Source: Cyclotella cryptica (lineage: Eukaryota; Bacillariophyta; Thalassiosirophyceae; Thalassiosirales; Thalassiosiraceae). Taken from it: a DNA stretch of 64,000 nucleotides. The translations under genes and the position numbers were made by a program. The notes beneath the pieces are model-generated. The model had not been told where the DNA came from and did no database searches. It saw nothing but the letters and a program-made list of their open reading frames with translations. Below, in pieces: positions 33,948 through 43,773 of this stretch (position 1 is the first letter of the stretch; every line of letters begins with the position of its first letter). The DNA is taken from assembly GCA_013187285.1 (NCBI GenBank), contig JABMIG010000098.1, positions 259,001-323,000 of the forward strand, read 5' to 3'.

Positions 33948-35309
33948 ATGAGAATCTTCACAGCCACTGCCACCACGGCGGCTTTAACCATTCTCGGCCA
34001 AACAACGGCCTTCGCCCCACCGCGGAAACAATGCCAACCAACGTCACCTCCGAATCGTCGCAGCGTCACAATCGCCATGTCCACGTCTCTCTCAACCACT
34101 CCAAGTATGCCGACCCACTCTCCCGCCACCTCCCTCCCCAATCAAATCTACAACTGGCGAGGCTACCAAACACGCTATCAAGTCTCCGGCCCACCCGATG
34201 CCGATCACACTCTGCTACTCGTACATGGCTTATTCGTCAATTCCGACCATTGGCGCAAAATGCTCACGGGACTCAACCATACCCAAAACGGAAAGACATG
34301 TCGAGTCTACGCCTTAGACCTGCTGGGGAGCGGTTGGTCCGACAAACCCAATAGAAATGATCCCACCGCTCAATCGGTCGATGGAGAGAATGGTCGATTC
34401 ATCAACTGCAATTCCATTTGCTATCGCGACGGCCAATCCTCTTCCTCCAACAACAACAACAACAACAACAACAACTCGAAGAAACGACCGCGAAAACTGC
34501 GATCGGAAGCGACATTGAAAAATATTCCCCTCGGCACACCCGCGGGAGGAAATCGCGTCGCATCCTCCTTGGAATTACGTCATCCTCTTCGCAGTCCTTA
34601 CAATTTCTATACATGGGCAGAACAAATTACCGATTTTGTTCATGATGTGATTCATGCCGAGTGTCCTCCTCCTTCTTTTCCTTCTTCTCCTCCTCCGGTG
34701 ACACTCGTGGCCAATTCGATTGGGACCATGTCGGCACTGCAATCGGTATTGGACGAACCAAATTTATTCAATGGAGTGTTTATTATCAATCCCAACTTTC
34801 GTGAATTGCACATGGCCGAAGTTCCCCTGTCGGCATTGACTATGCCCCTCGTTCGTCAGATTCAGTCTGTATTGCGGAACAATGGGCACGGGTTGTTCAA
34901 GACGTTGGCCACCCCCGAAACCGTGACGCAAATCTTGAAAGAGCCGTATGCCGTGATCGATGCCATTGATGAGGAGTTGGTCTCGGTATTGCTCGATCCG
35001 TTATTGACCCCCGGAGCCGATGAGGTTGTTTTTGATACGTTGAGTTATTCTGCCGGACCGTTGCCGGAGCAACAGCTGTCGTCGTCGCAATTTCCTAATT
35101 TGCCGGTTTGGGTGATTTATGGGAAGGATGATCCGTGGACTCCGGCGTTGCGTGTGGAGAAGTTGAGACAAGTGGGTAGGCCGGGTGAAGATGTGAGTAC
35201 GGTGGAGAGAGTGGTGGGGTTGGATGGGGTGGGGCATTGTCCTCATGATGAGAGGCCGGATGTGGTGAATGGATTGGTTTGGGAGTTTTTGGAGAGATTG
35301 GCGTCATAG
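33948..35309 (+). CDS. Pheophytinase-like alpha/beta hydrolase, probably plastid
   Basis: I choose the ATG at 33948 because it begins RIFTATATTAALTILGQ-TTAFAPP, a signal peptide followed by the A-F-A-P plastid motif. The in-frame ATG at 33831 would bury this. The protein has 453 residues. The oxyanion loop is LLLVHGLFVNSDHW at about 90-101. The nucleophile is Ser257 in LVANSIGTMSA, so the elbow is N-S-I-G rather than the classic G-x-S-x-G. The acid is in VIYGKDDPWTP (about 394), and the His is in GVGHCPHDERPDVVN (about 430). The G-H-C-P-H-D-E-x-P-x-x-V-N ending is typical of pheophytinase and related chlorophyll-dephytylating hydrolases, which release phytol in the plastid. An insertion of about 65 residues (143-207), carrying nine Asn from an AAC repeat, separates the N-terminal core from the cap. 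The exact substrate is not proved. Confidence 0.82.
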   Translation: MRIFTATATTAALTILGQTTAFAPPRKQCQPTSPPNRRSVTIAMSTSLSTTPSMPTHSPATSLPNQIYNWRGYQTRYQVSGPPDADHTLLLVHGLFVNSDHWRKMLTGLNHTQNGKTCRVYALDLLGSGWSDKPNRNDPTAQSVDGENGRFINCNSICYRDGQSSSSNNNNNNNNNSKKRPRKLRSEATLKNIPLGTPAGGNRVASSLELRHPLRSPYNFYTWAEQITDFVHDVIHAECPPPSFPSSPPPVTLVANSIGTMSALQSVLDEPNLFNGVFIINPNFRELHMAEVPLSALTMPLVRQIQSVLRNNGHGLFKTLATPETVTQILKEPYAVIDAIDEELVSVLLDPLLTPGADEVVFDTLSYSAGPLPEQQLSSSQFPNLPVWVIYGKDDPWTPALRVEKLRQVGRPGEDVSTVERVVGLDGVGHCPHDERPDVVNGLVWEFLERLAS

Positions 35310-35501
35310 TGTTTATTGTTGTTGCGGAATGTTGAAAGGGGTACCACGCCATTCTTCGTTGCAACGAGTATTCTATCTGGTAAACTTGCTGCACTTTGGC
35401 AGGATACGGCTATGACGGGAAAAAGGATGATTCAATTCATCGTTTAACCCATACATCACGACTTCAGCTCAGTACTTATGATTACAATTCCGAATAAATT
35501 A

Positions 35502-36542
35502 CTATTTTTTCCCCAACAACCAACCAAACAACGACCATCCCTCCTTCACCCCACCCTCTCCATCACCCATTTCCGCCTTTTCCCTCTGCGCCCTCCGAAT
35601 CTTCTTCAACCTCTCATCAAAATCCTCCTCCTGTGACGAAACAACACGTGTCGACGCCTCACCATCGTCAAGCGGTATACTCCATTCCGAAGGATTCGTC
35701 TTTAACTTGGCACCACCAACCATGGATTCCTCCTCGTGAGAAGGTCGTTGTGCCCGTCGTTGCATCCGATATCGAGCCGTGGCGGATTGAGAGGCGACGA
35801 TGCTTCCTCCCGTGGGATGACGTATTTCCCTGGAGATTCTTCCGATTGGTTTGTTGTTGTTGTTGTTGTTGACGTTGTGTTGGTGATGTTGCAGAGTAGG
35901 AGAAGGGTGTTGTTGTTGCAGCGTTGGTTGTTGGTGCTGTTGTGGAATTGCCGCGTCTGGTCTGGTGGAAGAAATGCGTTGCAGTCTGTGCATGTCCGCA
36001 GCGGAAAGTTTCCGTCCGTCATTCAGGGAATGGACCGAGGTACGAGTTTTGTTGTTGGGGATATTGGTTGTCATTGACGGACGTGACGCACTTTGCTCGT
36101 GTAATTCATTGGATGGTTCCTCGATTTTCTCTGCAGGATTGTTGGGAGAGTAAGATTCCTCCTTTTGAGTGGATGTAGTGAGAAAAGACGCTCCCTTTTC
36201 CAAAAATAAACGTCGTTTGGCAATGGCCTCCCTCCGTTCATCGATTCGTGATTTGTTCGCTGGTCCCTGCGAACTCGATACATAATTGATGGTATTTTGT
36301 TTGTCCACCAATGATACATCGGGGGCACCCAGGGAGGAATCCGCGGGACGACGACGACGTCGCATGAGTCTCCCCGGAGGAGGGCGAGTTTGCGTCTGCC
36401 ACCGCGGTGGTGACGTCGTGGACAACTCGTCATGGAAGTGGACGGTGCCGCTGATGCTTTGGGCGGTGATTGTCAGGTTGGTGCGATGGCTGAGGAGGGG
36501 AGAGAGCCGACGGAGGAGGGGGGATAGGGCTAGCGGTGTCAT
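35502..36542 (-). CDS. Hypothetical basic, low-complexity protein
   Basis: This is a single open frame of 346 residues with no family that I recognise. The N-terminus (TPLALSPLLRRLSPLLSHR) is basic and amphipathic, which could direct it to mitochondria. A MRRRRRPADSS patch and ERREAIAKRRLFLEKGASF helix follow. The middle is Ser/Thr/Pro-rich, then Gln/His/Asn repeats occupy about residues 200-230. The C-terminus is charged (EDFDERLKKIRRAQREKAEM) and ends in a short hydrophobic GWSLFGWLLGKK, possibly a membrane or lipid contact. It is probably largely disordered. It is convergent with the hydrolase gene (192 bp apart) and divergent from the carrier gene. The strong C-to-G wobble switch along the frame, shared with the neighbours, supports it as a true gene. 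Confidence 0.65.
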   Translation of the reverse strand: MTPLALSPLLRRLSPLLSHRTNLTITAQSISGTVHFHDELSTTSPPRWQTQTRPPPGRLMRRRRRPADSSLGAPDVSLVDKQNTINYVSSSQGPANKSRIDERREAIAKRRLFLEKGASFLTTSTQKEESYSPNNPAEKIEEPSNELHEQSASRPSMTTNIPNNKTRTSVHSLNDGRKLSAADMHRLQRISSTRPDAAIPQQHQQPTLQQQHPSPTLQHHQHNVNNNNNNKPIGRISREIRHPTGGSIVASQSATARYRMQRRAQRPSHEEESMVGGAKLKTNPSEWSIPLDDGEASTRVVSSQEEDFDERLKKIRRAQREKAEMGDGEGGVKEGWSLFGWLLGKK

Positions 36543-36966
36543 TGTGCATGAGGGGTGTCGACGACGTGGTTCTCAGCCTGTTCTCAGGAAGGACTAACAT
36601 GAATTCTATACTAATTCTAGAGACACGGAAAATTACGAATTGTCGACCGGTCCATTAAGACGGCAGAGGTGCTGTTTACCTTTAGCTGTTGCTTTTGTTG
36701 CAATATTACTCGTATGTTAGAAATCAAGAAATGATATCTTGACAAAGGTATCTGGAATCATCCGTTACCAAGGTCTAATTAGGGTAATTCGCGTAAACCG
36801 CTTGAAATGAATCATCCGTCATTATTTTTTTCTGTTGTGTGTGTGATGTGTGAGGATGAGGTGAGGATGTGTGCCGACGAATCGTCCATCGTCAATTGTA
36901 ACATCACGACATCGTCATAAATAAATAATAACTTCGCAAAAAGCCCCCGACAGACAAAGCCGAGTA
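36543..36966. promoter_or_regulatory. Divergent intergenic region, hypothetical protein and carrier gene
   Basis: This 424-bp stretch lies between two outward-transcribed genes and probably acts as a two-way promoter. No specific site is assigned. Confidence 0.5.
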
Positions 36967-38202
36967 ATGCCCAACTTGATAACCCGATTCGCGTCAACCC
37001 AAATCGTCTCTATATTGCTATTCCTTTCACCACGCGGCCACGCCTTTTCCTCATCACGTGCACATCCTACCATTCCTGGTAAATCGTTGACAGTGCTCAA
37101 TCTGCGAACAAGTCAAAATAACGATGACTTTTCAAGACGGGAATTCCTCGGCTCCGTCGCGGTTGCCGTCGCTGCAACCTTTACATCTTCGTCGTTGCCC
37201 GCACGTGCCACCGAAGACTCGATACGTCCCATGAATCAACGTATGACACAACCCACAATGAATTCAAATGCGAACCAAAACTTACCATCCACCGCATCGA
37301 CCACCATGCACCAATCCGAATCCACCACCGCCACCACCACCACAGCACTCCAAGAAAGTATCTCGGGCTTCCTCTCCGGCACCGCCGTCGCCGCCGTCAA
37401 AACCATAGTCAAATACCCCCTCGACACCGCCACAGTCCGTCTCCAAATGCCCGACACAAAATACACACTCCAAAACCTACCCCCACTCTTCCGAGGAAGT
37501 TTCGACGGTATCTCCGCACCCCTCCTCTCCAACATTCCCGCCGGTGCCATCTTCTTCGCGGTAAAGGATGCCGTTCAATCCTCCATTCGGGACGTCGGTC
37601 TACCCACGTGGATGTCCACGAGTATTGCCGTGGGTGCCGCCCTTCCTCCGTATTGGGCCATACGAAATCCGAGTGAGGTGATTAAAACACGTTTGCAGGT
37701 GGGTGCCGAGGGATATACGTCCGAGGGAATGACCACGGTGGATGCGTTCCGATTGGCGTTGTCCCGTCGTCGGGGGGGTATGGCATCGTTGTACGTTGGA
37801 TATTCGGAGAATGTATTGTATGGATTTCCCGCCGATGTTATTAAATTTGTCGTGTATGATTCCTTGTCGGGGGGGAGGAGGAAGAAAGATTTGTCTCCCC
37901 TGGATGGGGCGATGTTTGGGGCGGTTTCGACGGGGGTGGCGCAGTGGATTACGACTCCGTTGGATGTGGTGAGGAATCGTATCATGGCGGAGGTGGTGGT
38001 GGAGGAGGAGGAGGGTGGAGATGAGGGCAGGAAGGGGAATTATTTGGAAAGACTTGTCAAGATTGCAAATGAGGAAGGAGTCGAGGCATTGTTTGCTGGT
38101 ACTGCTCCTAGGATTGCCAAAGCGATGCTGTCGGGAGCACTTCAATTTGCTGCATATGAAGAGACGAAACAGACAATTACCAACTTTTTTCTTCGGAGAT
38201 GA
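36967..38202 (+). CDS. Mitochondrial-carrier-family protein with plastid-like presequence (SAM-carrier-like)
   Basis: The frame gives 411 residues. Three carrier repeats are marked by PLDTATVRLQ (151-160), NPSEVIKTRLQ (234-244) and TPLDVVRNRIM (330-340), each matching P-x-(D/E)-x-x-(K/R). GSFDGISAPLLSNIPAGAIF and LFAGTAPRIAKAMLSGALQF supply the usual even-helix phrases. The pattern is closest, by memory, to S-adenosylmethionine carriers, which in plants also sit in the plastid envelope; other substrates remain possible. The first 130 residues are unusual for this family. A hydrophobic segment ending at GHAF (24-27) looks like a signal peptide with the diatom F motif. At 56-78, SRREFLGSVAVAVAATF resembles a twin-arginine or second transit segment ending in ARA. 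A Thr/Asn/Gln-rich linker follows. Membrane location is expected; which organelle is inferred. Confidence 0.82.
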   Translation: MPNLITRFASTQIVSILLFLSPRGHAFSSSRAHPTIPGKSLTVLNLRTSQNNDDFSRREFLGSVAVAVAATFTSSSLPARATEDSIRPMNQRMTQPTMNSNANQNLPSTASTTMHQSESTTATTTTALQESISGFLSGTAVAAVKTIVKYPLDTATVRLQMPDTKYTLQNLPPLFRGSFDGISAPLLSNIPAGAIFFAVKDAVQSSIRDVGLPTWMSTSIAVGAALPPYWAIRNPSEVIKTRLQVGAEGYTSEGMTTVDAFRLALSRRRGGMASLYVGYSENVLYGFPADVIKFVVYDSLSGGRRKKDLSPLDGAMFGAVSTGVAQWITTPLDVVRNRIMAEVVVEEEEGGDEGRKGNYLERLVKIANEEGVEALFAGTAPRIAKAMLSGALQFAAYEETKQTITNFFLRR

Positions 38203-38510
38203 TGGATCCGATGGAAATATCTGCAGCATGCTATCATGGGGAGAGGCTTTGAAAGACTTTCCCCAACTTAGTTGTTAGTACACAAACATAAATTTCCTTA
38301 AAGAGTGACTGACAAGTCAGGAGAGGCCATTCATGCTTCGCTGTATTCATAATCATGATTTTATATTACTCGTCACCCTCGAAACGTTGTAATATCAAAG
38401 TATTGATCGTAAAAGTCTGAATGTTACCACCCTGCGGTTCTGGTGTTCATTTTCACCGAAACCATGATGATATTATTGTCGCTTAAAATAATTTTCCAGA
38501 GTTGTCCTTT
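38203..38510. other. Convergent 3' regions of the carrier and cyclophilin genes
   Basis: This is 308 bp with no gene, AT-rich. It should contain both polyadenylation sites. Confidence 0.45.
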
Positions 38511-39589
38511 TCATCGGAGCTGGCCGGAATCACTGATCAATACCGGTACACGAGTCCTTCCCGACTCACTGCCCACTTGTTCAATCGCCGCTACTACATC
38601 CATACCGGAGACGACTTTACCGAAAACCACATGTTTTCCATCAAGCCATGGTGTTTCCGCAGTGCATAGAAAGAATTGCGAGCCTATTGGATGAGAAAAA
38701 ACAACATTTGATTTTTGATAAGAGAGTGTGTGTGTTTCTTTTTTGAACGGCACACCCCACAAGAATGAAACGGACCGTTGGTGTTTGCTCCAGCGTTTGC
38801 CATACTCAATATTCCCGGACCGGTATGCTTCAACTATTGACATTTTGATTCAACCGAATAAAGAGAATAGAACGGGGAATTTATTTGTGAGGAATGAAAG
38901 TCATCTATCCTTTGACGACTGGAATGGAAACAGTGTTGAAACGGAACTCACGATAAAGTTCTCATCGGCAAACTTCTCTCCGTAAATGGATTCTCCTCCT
39001 GTCATAATCATTTGGCACCAAAATGGAAAAACTTGAATCTGTCTACTAAATGTATGACAAATAGGCTACGCATTCATTTTCTTGTTTCACTTACCTCGAC
39101 CATTCCCTCTAGTAAAGTCGCCTCCCTGTCAAAGCATATACATAATAATGAGTAACAAATCAAGAAGTTTGAATACAGCTAACAACTGTAATAGGAACTA
39201 ACCTGGCACATAAAACCCGGAATGACTCGATGGAAAGAACTCCCTTTGAAATGTAATAACTTCCCAGATCTGATGATAATGCACCGCAGAATGGGTATTT
39301 TTGTGAGTAAAGTTATGTCGTTGACATATTTTTTCACCAAACGTGACAGCACCAACGATAAACATCGCTTCTGCCACACACGACGCATGCTCGATTTAAA
39401 AGAGTAATAACCCGAAAGAAAAACTGCCAAACCCCCTACTCACCTCCCGACGCCCTTTTCCCCAGTGCACAAACATCTAAAATTCTCGGCAGTCAGAGGA
39501 ACGACATCTGCTCGTAATTCCATTTCGATCCGTCCCTTGGAGGAGCCCCCTATACTGATGTCAAAGAAGACCACGGGGTTGTCTGTCAT
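38511..39589 (-). CDS. Cyclophilin-type peptidyl-prolyl cis-trans isomerase, six exons
   Basis: Exons are 39589-39444, 39269-39203, 39125-39095, 38998-38952, 38833-38776 and 38683-38511. All five introns have GT-AG ends, and joined they give 173 residues in frame. The product runs from [20 protein letters not shown] through [52 protein letters not shown] and [20 protein letters not shown] to [20 protein letters not shown]. It holds the catalytic Arg of FHRVIPGF, the Gln/Phe-rich pocket, the Trp of TPWLDGKH (cyclosporin contact) and the His of GKHVVFG. The length equals the single-domain cytosolic type (about 165-175), with no presequence. It catalyses proline isomerisation in folding. Exon 3 is only 31 bp. 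Transcription starts toward a transposon-like element whose end lies about 155 bp upstream of the ATG. Confidence 0.92.
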
Positions 39590-39744
39590 TTTCAGTGTGG
39601 TTTGTTAGCTGAGTTGATATTGAAGGTTGAACACTATTAACCTAACGAAGAAATCCTCTCCTGTATGAGCTGTATGTGAAGCAACTTGTCCTTCCGTATA
39701 CTATCGTACAAGAGGGGTGACAACATCTTGATCAAGATGTAGGT
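39590..39744 (-). promoter_or_regulatory. Short upstream region of the cyclophilin gene, with an 18-bp perfect palindrome
   Basis: Only about 155 bp separate the cyclophilin ATG from the palindromic terminal repeat of the integrase element. The stretch contains the perfect palindrome ACATCTTGATCAAGATGT at 39723-39740, which could be a protein-binding site or the outermost part of the element. The core promoter must lie here or inside the element end. Confidence 0.45.
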
Positions 39745-39890
39745 ATCTATGTGGGGACCCAACCTGGCACCGTCCCAGTGCTGGCACTGGGATATGTCAA
39801 AGTCCCAGTGCTGGCACTGGGCGAATTTGTCCCCATTGTGGCACTTCTGAGTTAGTCGTGACTGGTGCCCGATTGGGGACACGTTCAACT
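39745..39890. repeat. Left terminal inverted repeat with 18-bp palindromes
   Basis: Two exact copies of the near-palindrome CCCAGTGCTGGCACTGGG lie at 39774-39791 and 39804-39821, with a degenerate third near 39832. The order CTGGCACCG, palindrome, ATATGTCAAAGT, palindrome, CGAATTTGTCCC is mirrored on the right end (52030 down to about 51960). The phrase ACTGGTGCCCGA near 39860 also has its inverted partner near 51805-51820. Confidence 0.82.
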
Positions 39891-41335
39891 GAGGCTTAAC
39901 GAGGTAGAGTAATAGGGTTAACAGGTTAGTTGTGGATCTAGCTGAGGCAGGTAAATAAGGGGATTCTTGTGTCTGTGATGGCTGTGTTCTCTACATGTGG
40001 TGCGGTGATTCTGGCAATTCAACGCACTCTCTATGTCATGTCCACCTTGCAATACACTGCTGACACAACCCACAAACCTCACCATGCATTCTAGATATAC
40101 TGTGCAAACCTCGCAATGCATTCTTGATACAGCGCACAATATGTTGTCTATAAGGTCATACAGTACTGTCAATTGTCCCGATTGATTCTTCAAGACTTCA
40201 TTCATTTTGTGAAAGTCTCTCTGTGGATTAGGGCAAGAGCTATTTCATCTCTGCAATATCAATGGATCGCACGATCACAATGGGAGATGAAGAGATGTCT
40301 CTCTCAAGTCATGACTATGAGGATGCAGAGTTGCCACCCTACCAGGAACCTCCGAAAATCAAGACACCATAATTTGAGAATGATTCTGACTATTTCTCTG
40401 CAGAAGATGAAGCGCCAGCAGTTAAATCCTCCTTCCAGAGATCCAACAATCCTGAGATTTCAGAAAGGAAACCAGAATTCTACAAAGAGGTTGATGAAAA
40501 ATTGGAGAAGTTGGGTCAAGAAAACAACCCCAATACCATTATTACAGATGAGTATTTTGAAGTCATTCTCAAATCCATGCTATCTCTGGAAACTGCGAAT
40601 GACAACTCAAGGATTACCATCATGAAGAGCTATCCAAACAAGATAGCATACAAGTGGGTGACGAACTATGACCTAAAGGCAGTTCAAAGCAGTCACATTT
40701 TAGTCTACAAGCAGACAGATGGGTCTCCTTTGGACTTATGCCAACAAGTCATCAAGTATAGCAACTTGTTTGATGCTATCCATAAAATTCATGAATTGCA
40801 GAGCGGCAATGATCACCCCAAGGCAGAGACACTCTACAAAAGAGTCACAACAAAATATGGAAAGAGCATTCCTCAATGGGTGTGAAATATTGCCAAAGTA
40901 CTGTCCTGTTTGTATCAGAAGGAAGACAAGGAAAAAAGCAAAGGCTGGACATCAACCACTACTTACACGAGGGATGAATGTACGTGCACAAATCGATCTC
41001 ATTGATTATCAGAGCATGCCATACAGATTGTTTCAGTATGTCCTAGTATACCAAGACCATGGAATCAAGTTCTGTCAGCTTGGCCCATTAAGGAATCGCA
41101 CTCATAACGCAGTGGCAGTGGAATTGATCAACATATTTTGTATTTTTGGACCTCCTTCAATCCTTCAAGCTGACAACGGAAAAGAATTCAGTCATGGAGC
41201 TGGCAAATCGAGGCATGTAGTATTGGATTCTGAGGTAATCCAATGCTTTTTACCTTTTCAAATTCAGCTCTCAGATTGACAACTTATTATGTGTTCCATT
41301 ACAAAGTTTTGCACTGGTGTTGTTAGTGAAATAAA

Positions 41336-41399
41336 GAGATTGTGGCCAGGGACTATTTTGGTTACTGGGAAACCCCGACACTCAGAATCCAATGGTGGT
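41336..41399. repeat. 64-bp duplication, left copy, flanking the Copia fragment
   Basis: This segment recurs at 42877-42940 with one difference (AGAATCC versus AGATTCC). It is integrase-gene sequence present on both sides of the inserted fragment. Confidence 0.9.
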
Positions 41400-42876
41400 G
41401 TTTGTTGATCAGGGTAAGCCTACCTACTATAGTAGGCACCTTATCTCTGATCTACTACGCCTACCTAGAATAGTAGACCGTAGTGCTTGGACCCCAGCAG
41501 CTGCAGCTTAGACAATAGAACTGGAGCAGCCCTAAACACTGCTCATTAATTTAGTTAGTTCATCTGTGTCATCTAAACTACTGTCAGGTTCTGCTCCTCT
41601 TGACAGAACTACCTAAACCCGGACTACATCAACAGTCTCAAGACCTGAATAACGACCACCGAGGGTGAAACCCCGGCAAAATGAGTAGCCAAGTCTACAA
41701 GGCACAGATGTGGCAACAATTCGAGCCACCATCGAAAACGAGGGAATCGATCCAATTCAAGGAAGACCAGACTGTATGAAACTCATCAACTTCCTCAACC
41801 AGGTAACAGAGGGAGCCAAGCAAGTGGAATGTGAATATTCCAACTTCGGCATGATGTGGGTATGCCTACCGCAAGATGTTTATTTCCAAATCACCAACGA
41901 AAACATCACGGCACCAGTTGTCCCACCACTCGTCCCACCCTTCAACAAACATGAGACACCAGCGTATAATGCCCAGGTGCAAGTCACATGGCAGAAGAAC
42001 AAAGAATTAAGCGATCAACGCAAAAACACCAAAAAAGCGCTCATCGAAATTGCGAAAACTGCACTGGATGCCAGTTTTCGACGCACACTCGCCCACCTCT
42101 TCACAGCACTTCCGGACCGCAAGTTTTTGGATCTTTTTGGGCGCATGTGGACAAAATGGGGCAACCCAACACCGCACGACATTACCACTAATGAAGAACG
42201 AATGAAAGCACCGTGGGACCCCAACGAGCGCGATATTGCCGACGTCATAAAACAAATCAATGACAGGAACTTATTCGCATACTTCGTCGGGCATAAGAAA
42301 CCCGACAACGATCTCATCACAATCGGAGAAAAGATCATACTCGACACCGGATTATTCGCAATCCAGTACGGACAGTGGCGAAAAATTGATCCGGGCGAGC
42401 GAACTTGGGCAAAATTTGACGAGTTTTGGACCGCCGAGTTAGATTTGTGGCATGAGACCACACGCACAGCATCGCAACATGGATATGGCGGCAATGCGAC
42501 AGGAAGCCAAGGTTCCGAAATGAATGAAACCGAACATGCGTACTACGATAGTCTCCAATGTTTTGGTGAAGCGAACAGAGATAACGCTGCAACTTTCAAC
42601 TCGCTTGCGCAAACCAATTCACACATGGCTCACAACATTGCTACCGACGTCAAGACACTCCAGCAACAAATGCAGCAACTCATTCTCGCTGTTCAAACCA
42701 AACCGCCGACATTGCCACCACCCCACTACCAACCACCCATGCATTATCCTCAACCAGCCACGTATGCAGGCCCCGTGCAGACCTACATGACCGGACCACC
42801 TCGCCAACAGCAATATCAAACGCCCCAACAAACCGCACCCTTCTACAGCCAACCCTACAATGATGGCGGTGGCTTG
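41400..42876 (+). mobile_element. Copia LTR-plus-gag fragment (fossil, truncated)
   Basis: About 230 bp of LTR-like sequence beginning TGTTGATCAGG near 41403 are followed by a leader and a gag-type frame from 41710 to the right edge. The frame contains VQVTWQKNKELSDQRKNTKK, IADVIKQINDRNLFAYFVGH and a Gln/Pro-rich tail, clearly related to the gag of the Copia element at 43492-49584. The fragment stops without protease, integrase, RT or second LTR. It is flanked by a 64-bp duplication instead of the usual 5 bp, so it probably arrived by an aberrant route. Confidence 0.8.
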
Positions 42877-42940
42877 GAGATTGTGGCCAGGGACTATTTT
42901 GGTTACTGGGAAACCCCGACACTCAGATTCCAATGGTGGT
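42877..42940. repeat. 64-bp duplication, right copy
   Basis: The partner of 41336-41399. The integrase gene continues directly from its right edge. Confidence 0.9.
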
Positions 42941-43491
42941 ATTGAGAGAAGAGATCGCACTGTTGAGACTAAAATCTCAAACTGGATGAATGAAAATAAG
43001 TCAACCCATTGGGCACAAGCTCTTCCGTTTATTCAATGGCGTTGCAATACTCAAATTCATAGGGGCATCGGTAATCGAACTTTGTACCACTTGATGTTTG
43101 TGCAACATCCTCATGTCAGCATCTCAAACTACCTATTGATCAGAAGCTGCTAAGCAAATTGGCAACAGAGATGGATGTTTGCCATTCATTGGGTCTCCCA
43201 GACATTCCCTTGGAAAGTATGAATCTTGTCAATTCCCTAGGTGCTGATGACAAATTTCCAAATCCTTTGAAATACCTGCCTCCAGAAGAAACTAAGATGA
43301 CTGATGGAAACAACTCAAACTGGGCGAATCAAATGATGAGGATTAACAACAAGGTAGTACCTTTTCATTCAGATGGATTCAAGCGGGATGTCACAGAACA
43401 AATCATTGCAGTGCTACGAGAGAAGGCAATTGTATGTCCTAAAGTGGGTTCATCCTTTTTGGATGGAAAGGTGTAGGTTTCCAGTGTGGGT

Positions 43492-43773
43492 TGTCAATAG
43501 TACTTGCACATAGTGTGTGAATAATTACTAGTATTTCGTGTGTTAACGACGAACTTAGTAAATTATGAGGTCTAAGTGTAATGTAGTATTGTGTGAGTCC
43601 TAAGGCTCATTGGACTGTTGTCGCAGTGTCCTAAGTTTCACTGGACATGGGGAGAGGGCTCATGTCCCTCCCACTAGGCTGCTGCTGCTGGCATGTGGTC
43701 GGTTCCACGTGGAACACGTGCTAAGGTAGGTAGAGGATACTTACGTATCCTAGTGAGTCCTACCTTATCAGCA
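43492..43773 (-). repeat. LTR of the Copia element, 3' LTR in element orientation
   Basis: This 282-bp repeat begins TGTCAATAGTACTTGCACAT and ends CCTACCTTATCAGCA on the plus strand. It contains the perfect palindrome GTTCCACGTGGAAC and a nested hairpin (AGGATAC with GTATCCT inside AAGGTAGG with CCTACCTT). Confidence 0.92.

Larger units (their letters stand above)
40263..43491 (+). pseudogene. Integrase gene of the KRBA2-like element, N-terminal and catalytic part (fossil)
   Basis: An acidic N-terminal region (MDRTITMGDEEMSLSSHDYE) precedes YKEVDEKLEKLGQENNPNTI and a helical segment with SGNDHPKAETLYKRVTTKYG. A zinc-binding-like stretch with CPVCIRRKTRKK follows, then the rve integrase core with its first Asp in VRAQIDLIDYQSMP, its second in SILQADNGKEF, and the Glu region IERRDRTVETKISNWM after the inserted Copia fragment. 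The core is followed by WAQALPFIQWRCNTQIHRGI and ends at the second Copia insertion. Such integrases cut and join the ends of their own element. The gene is broken. Confidence 0.7.

Noticed and set aside
37600-38229. Minus-strand open frame of 209 codons across the carrier gene
   Set aside because: It is an antisense shadow caused by the skewed wobble composition; the plus-strand frame has all three carrier signatures.
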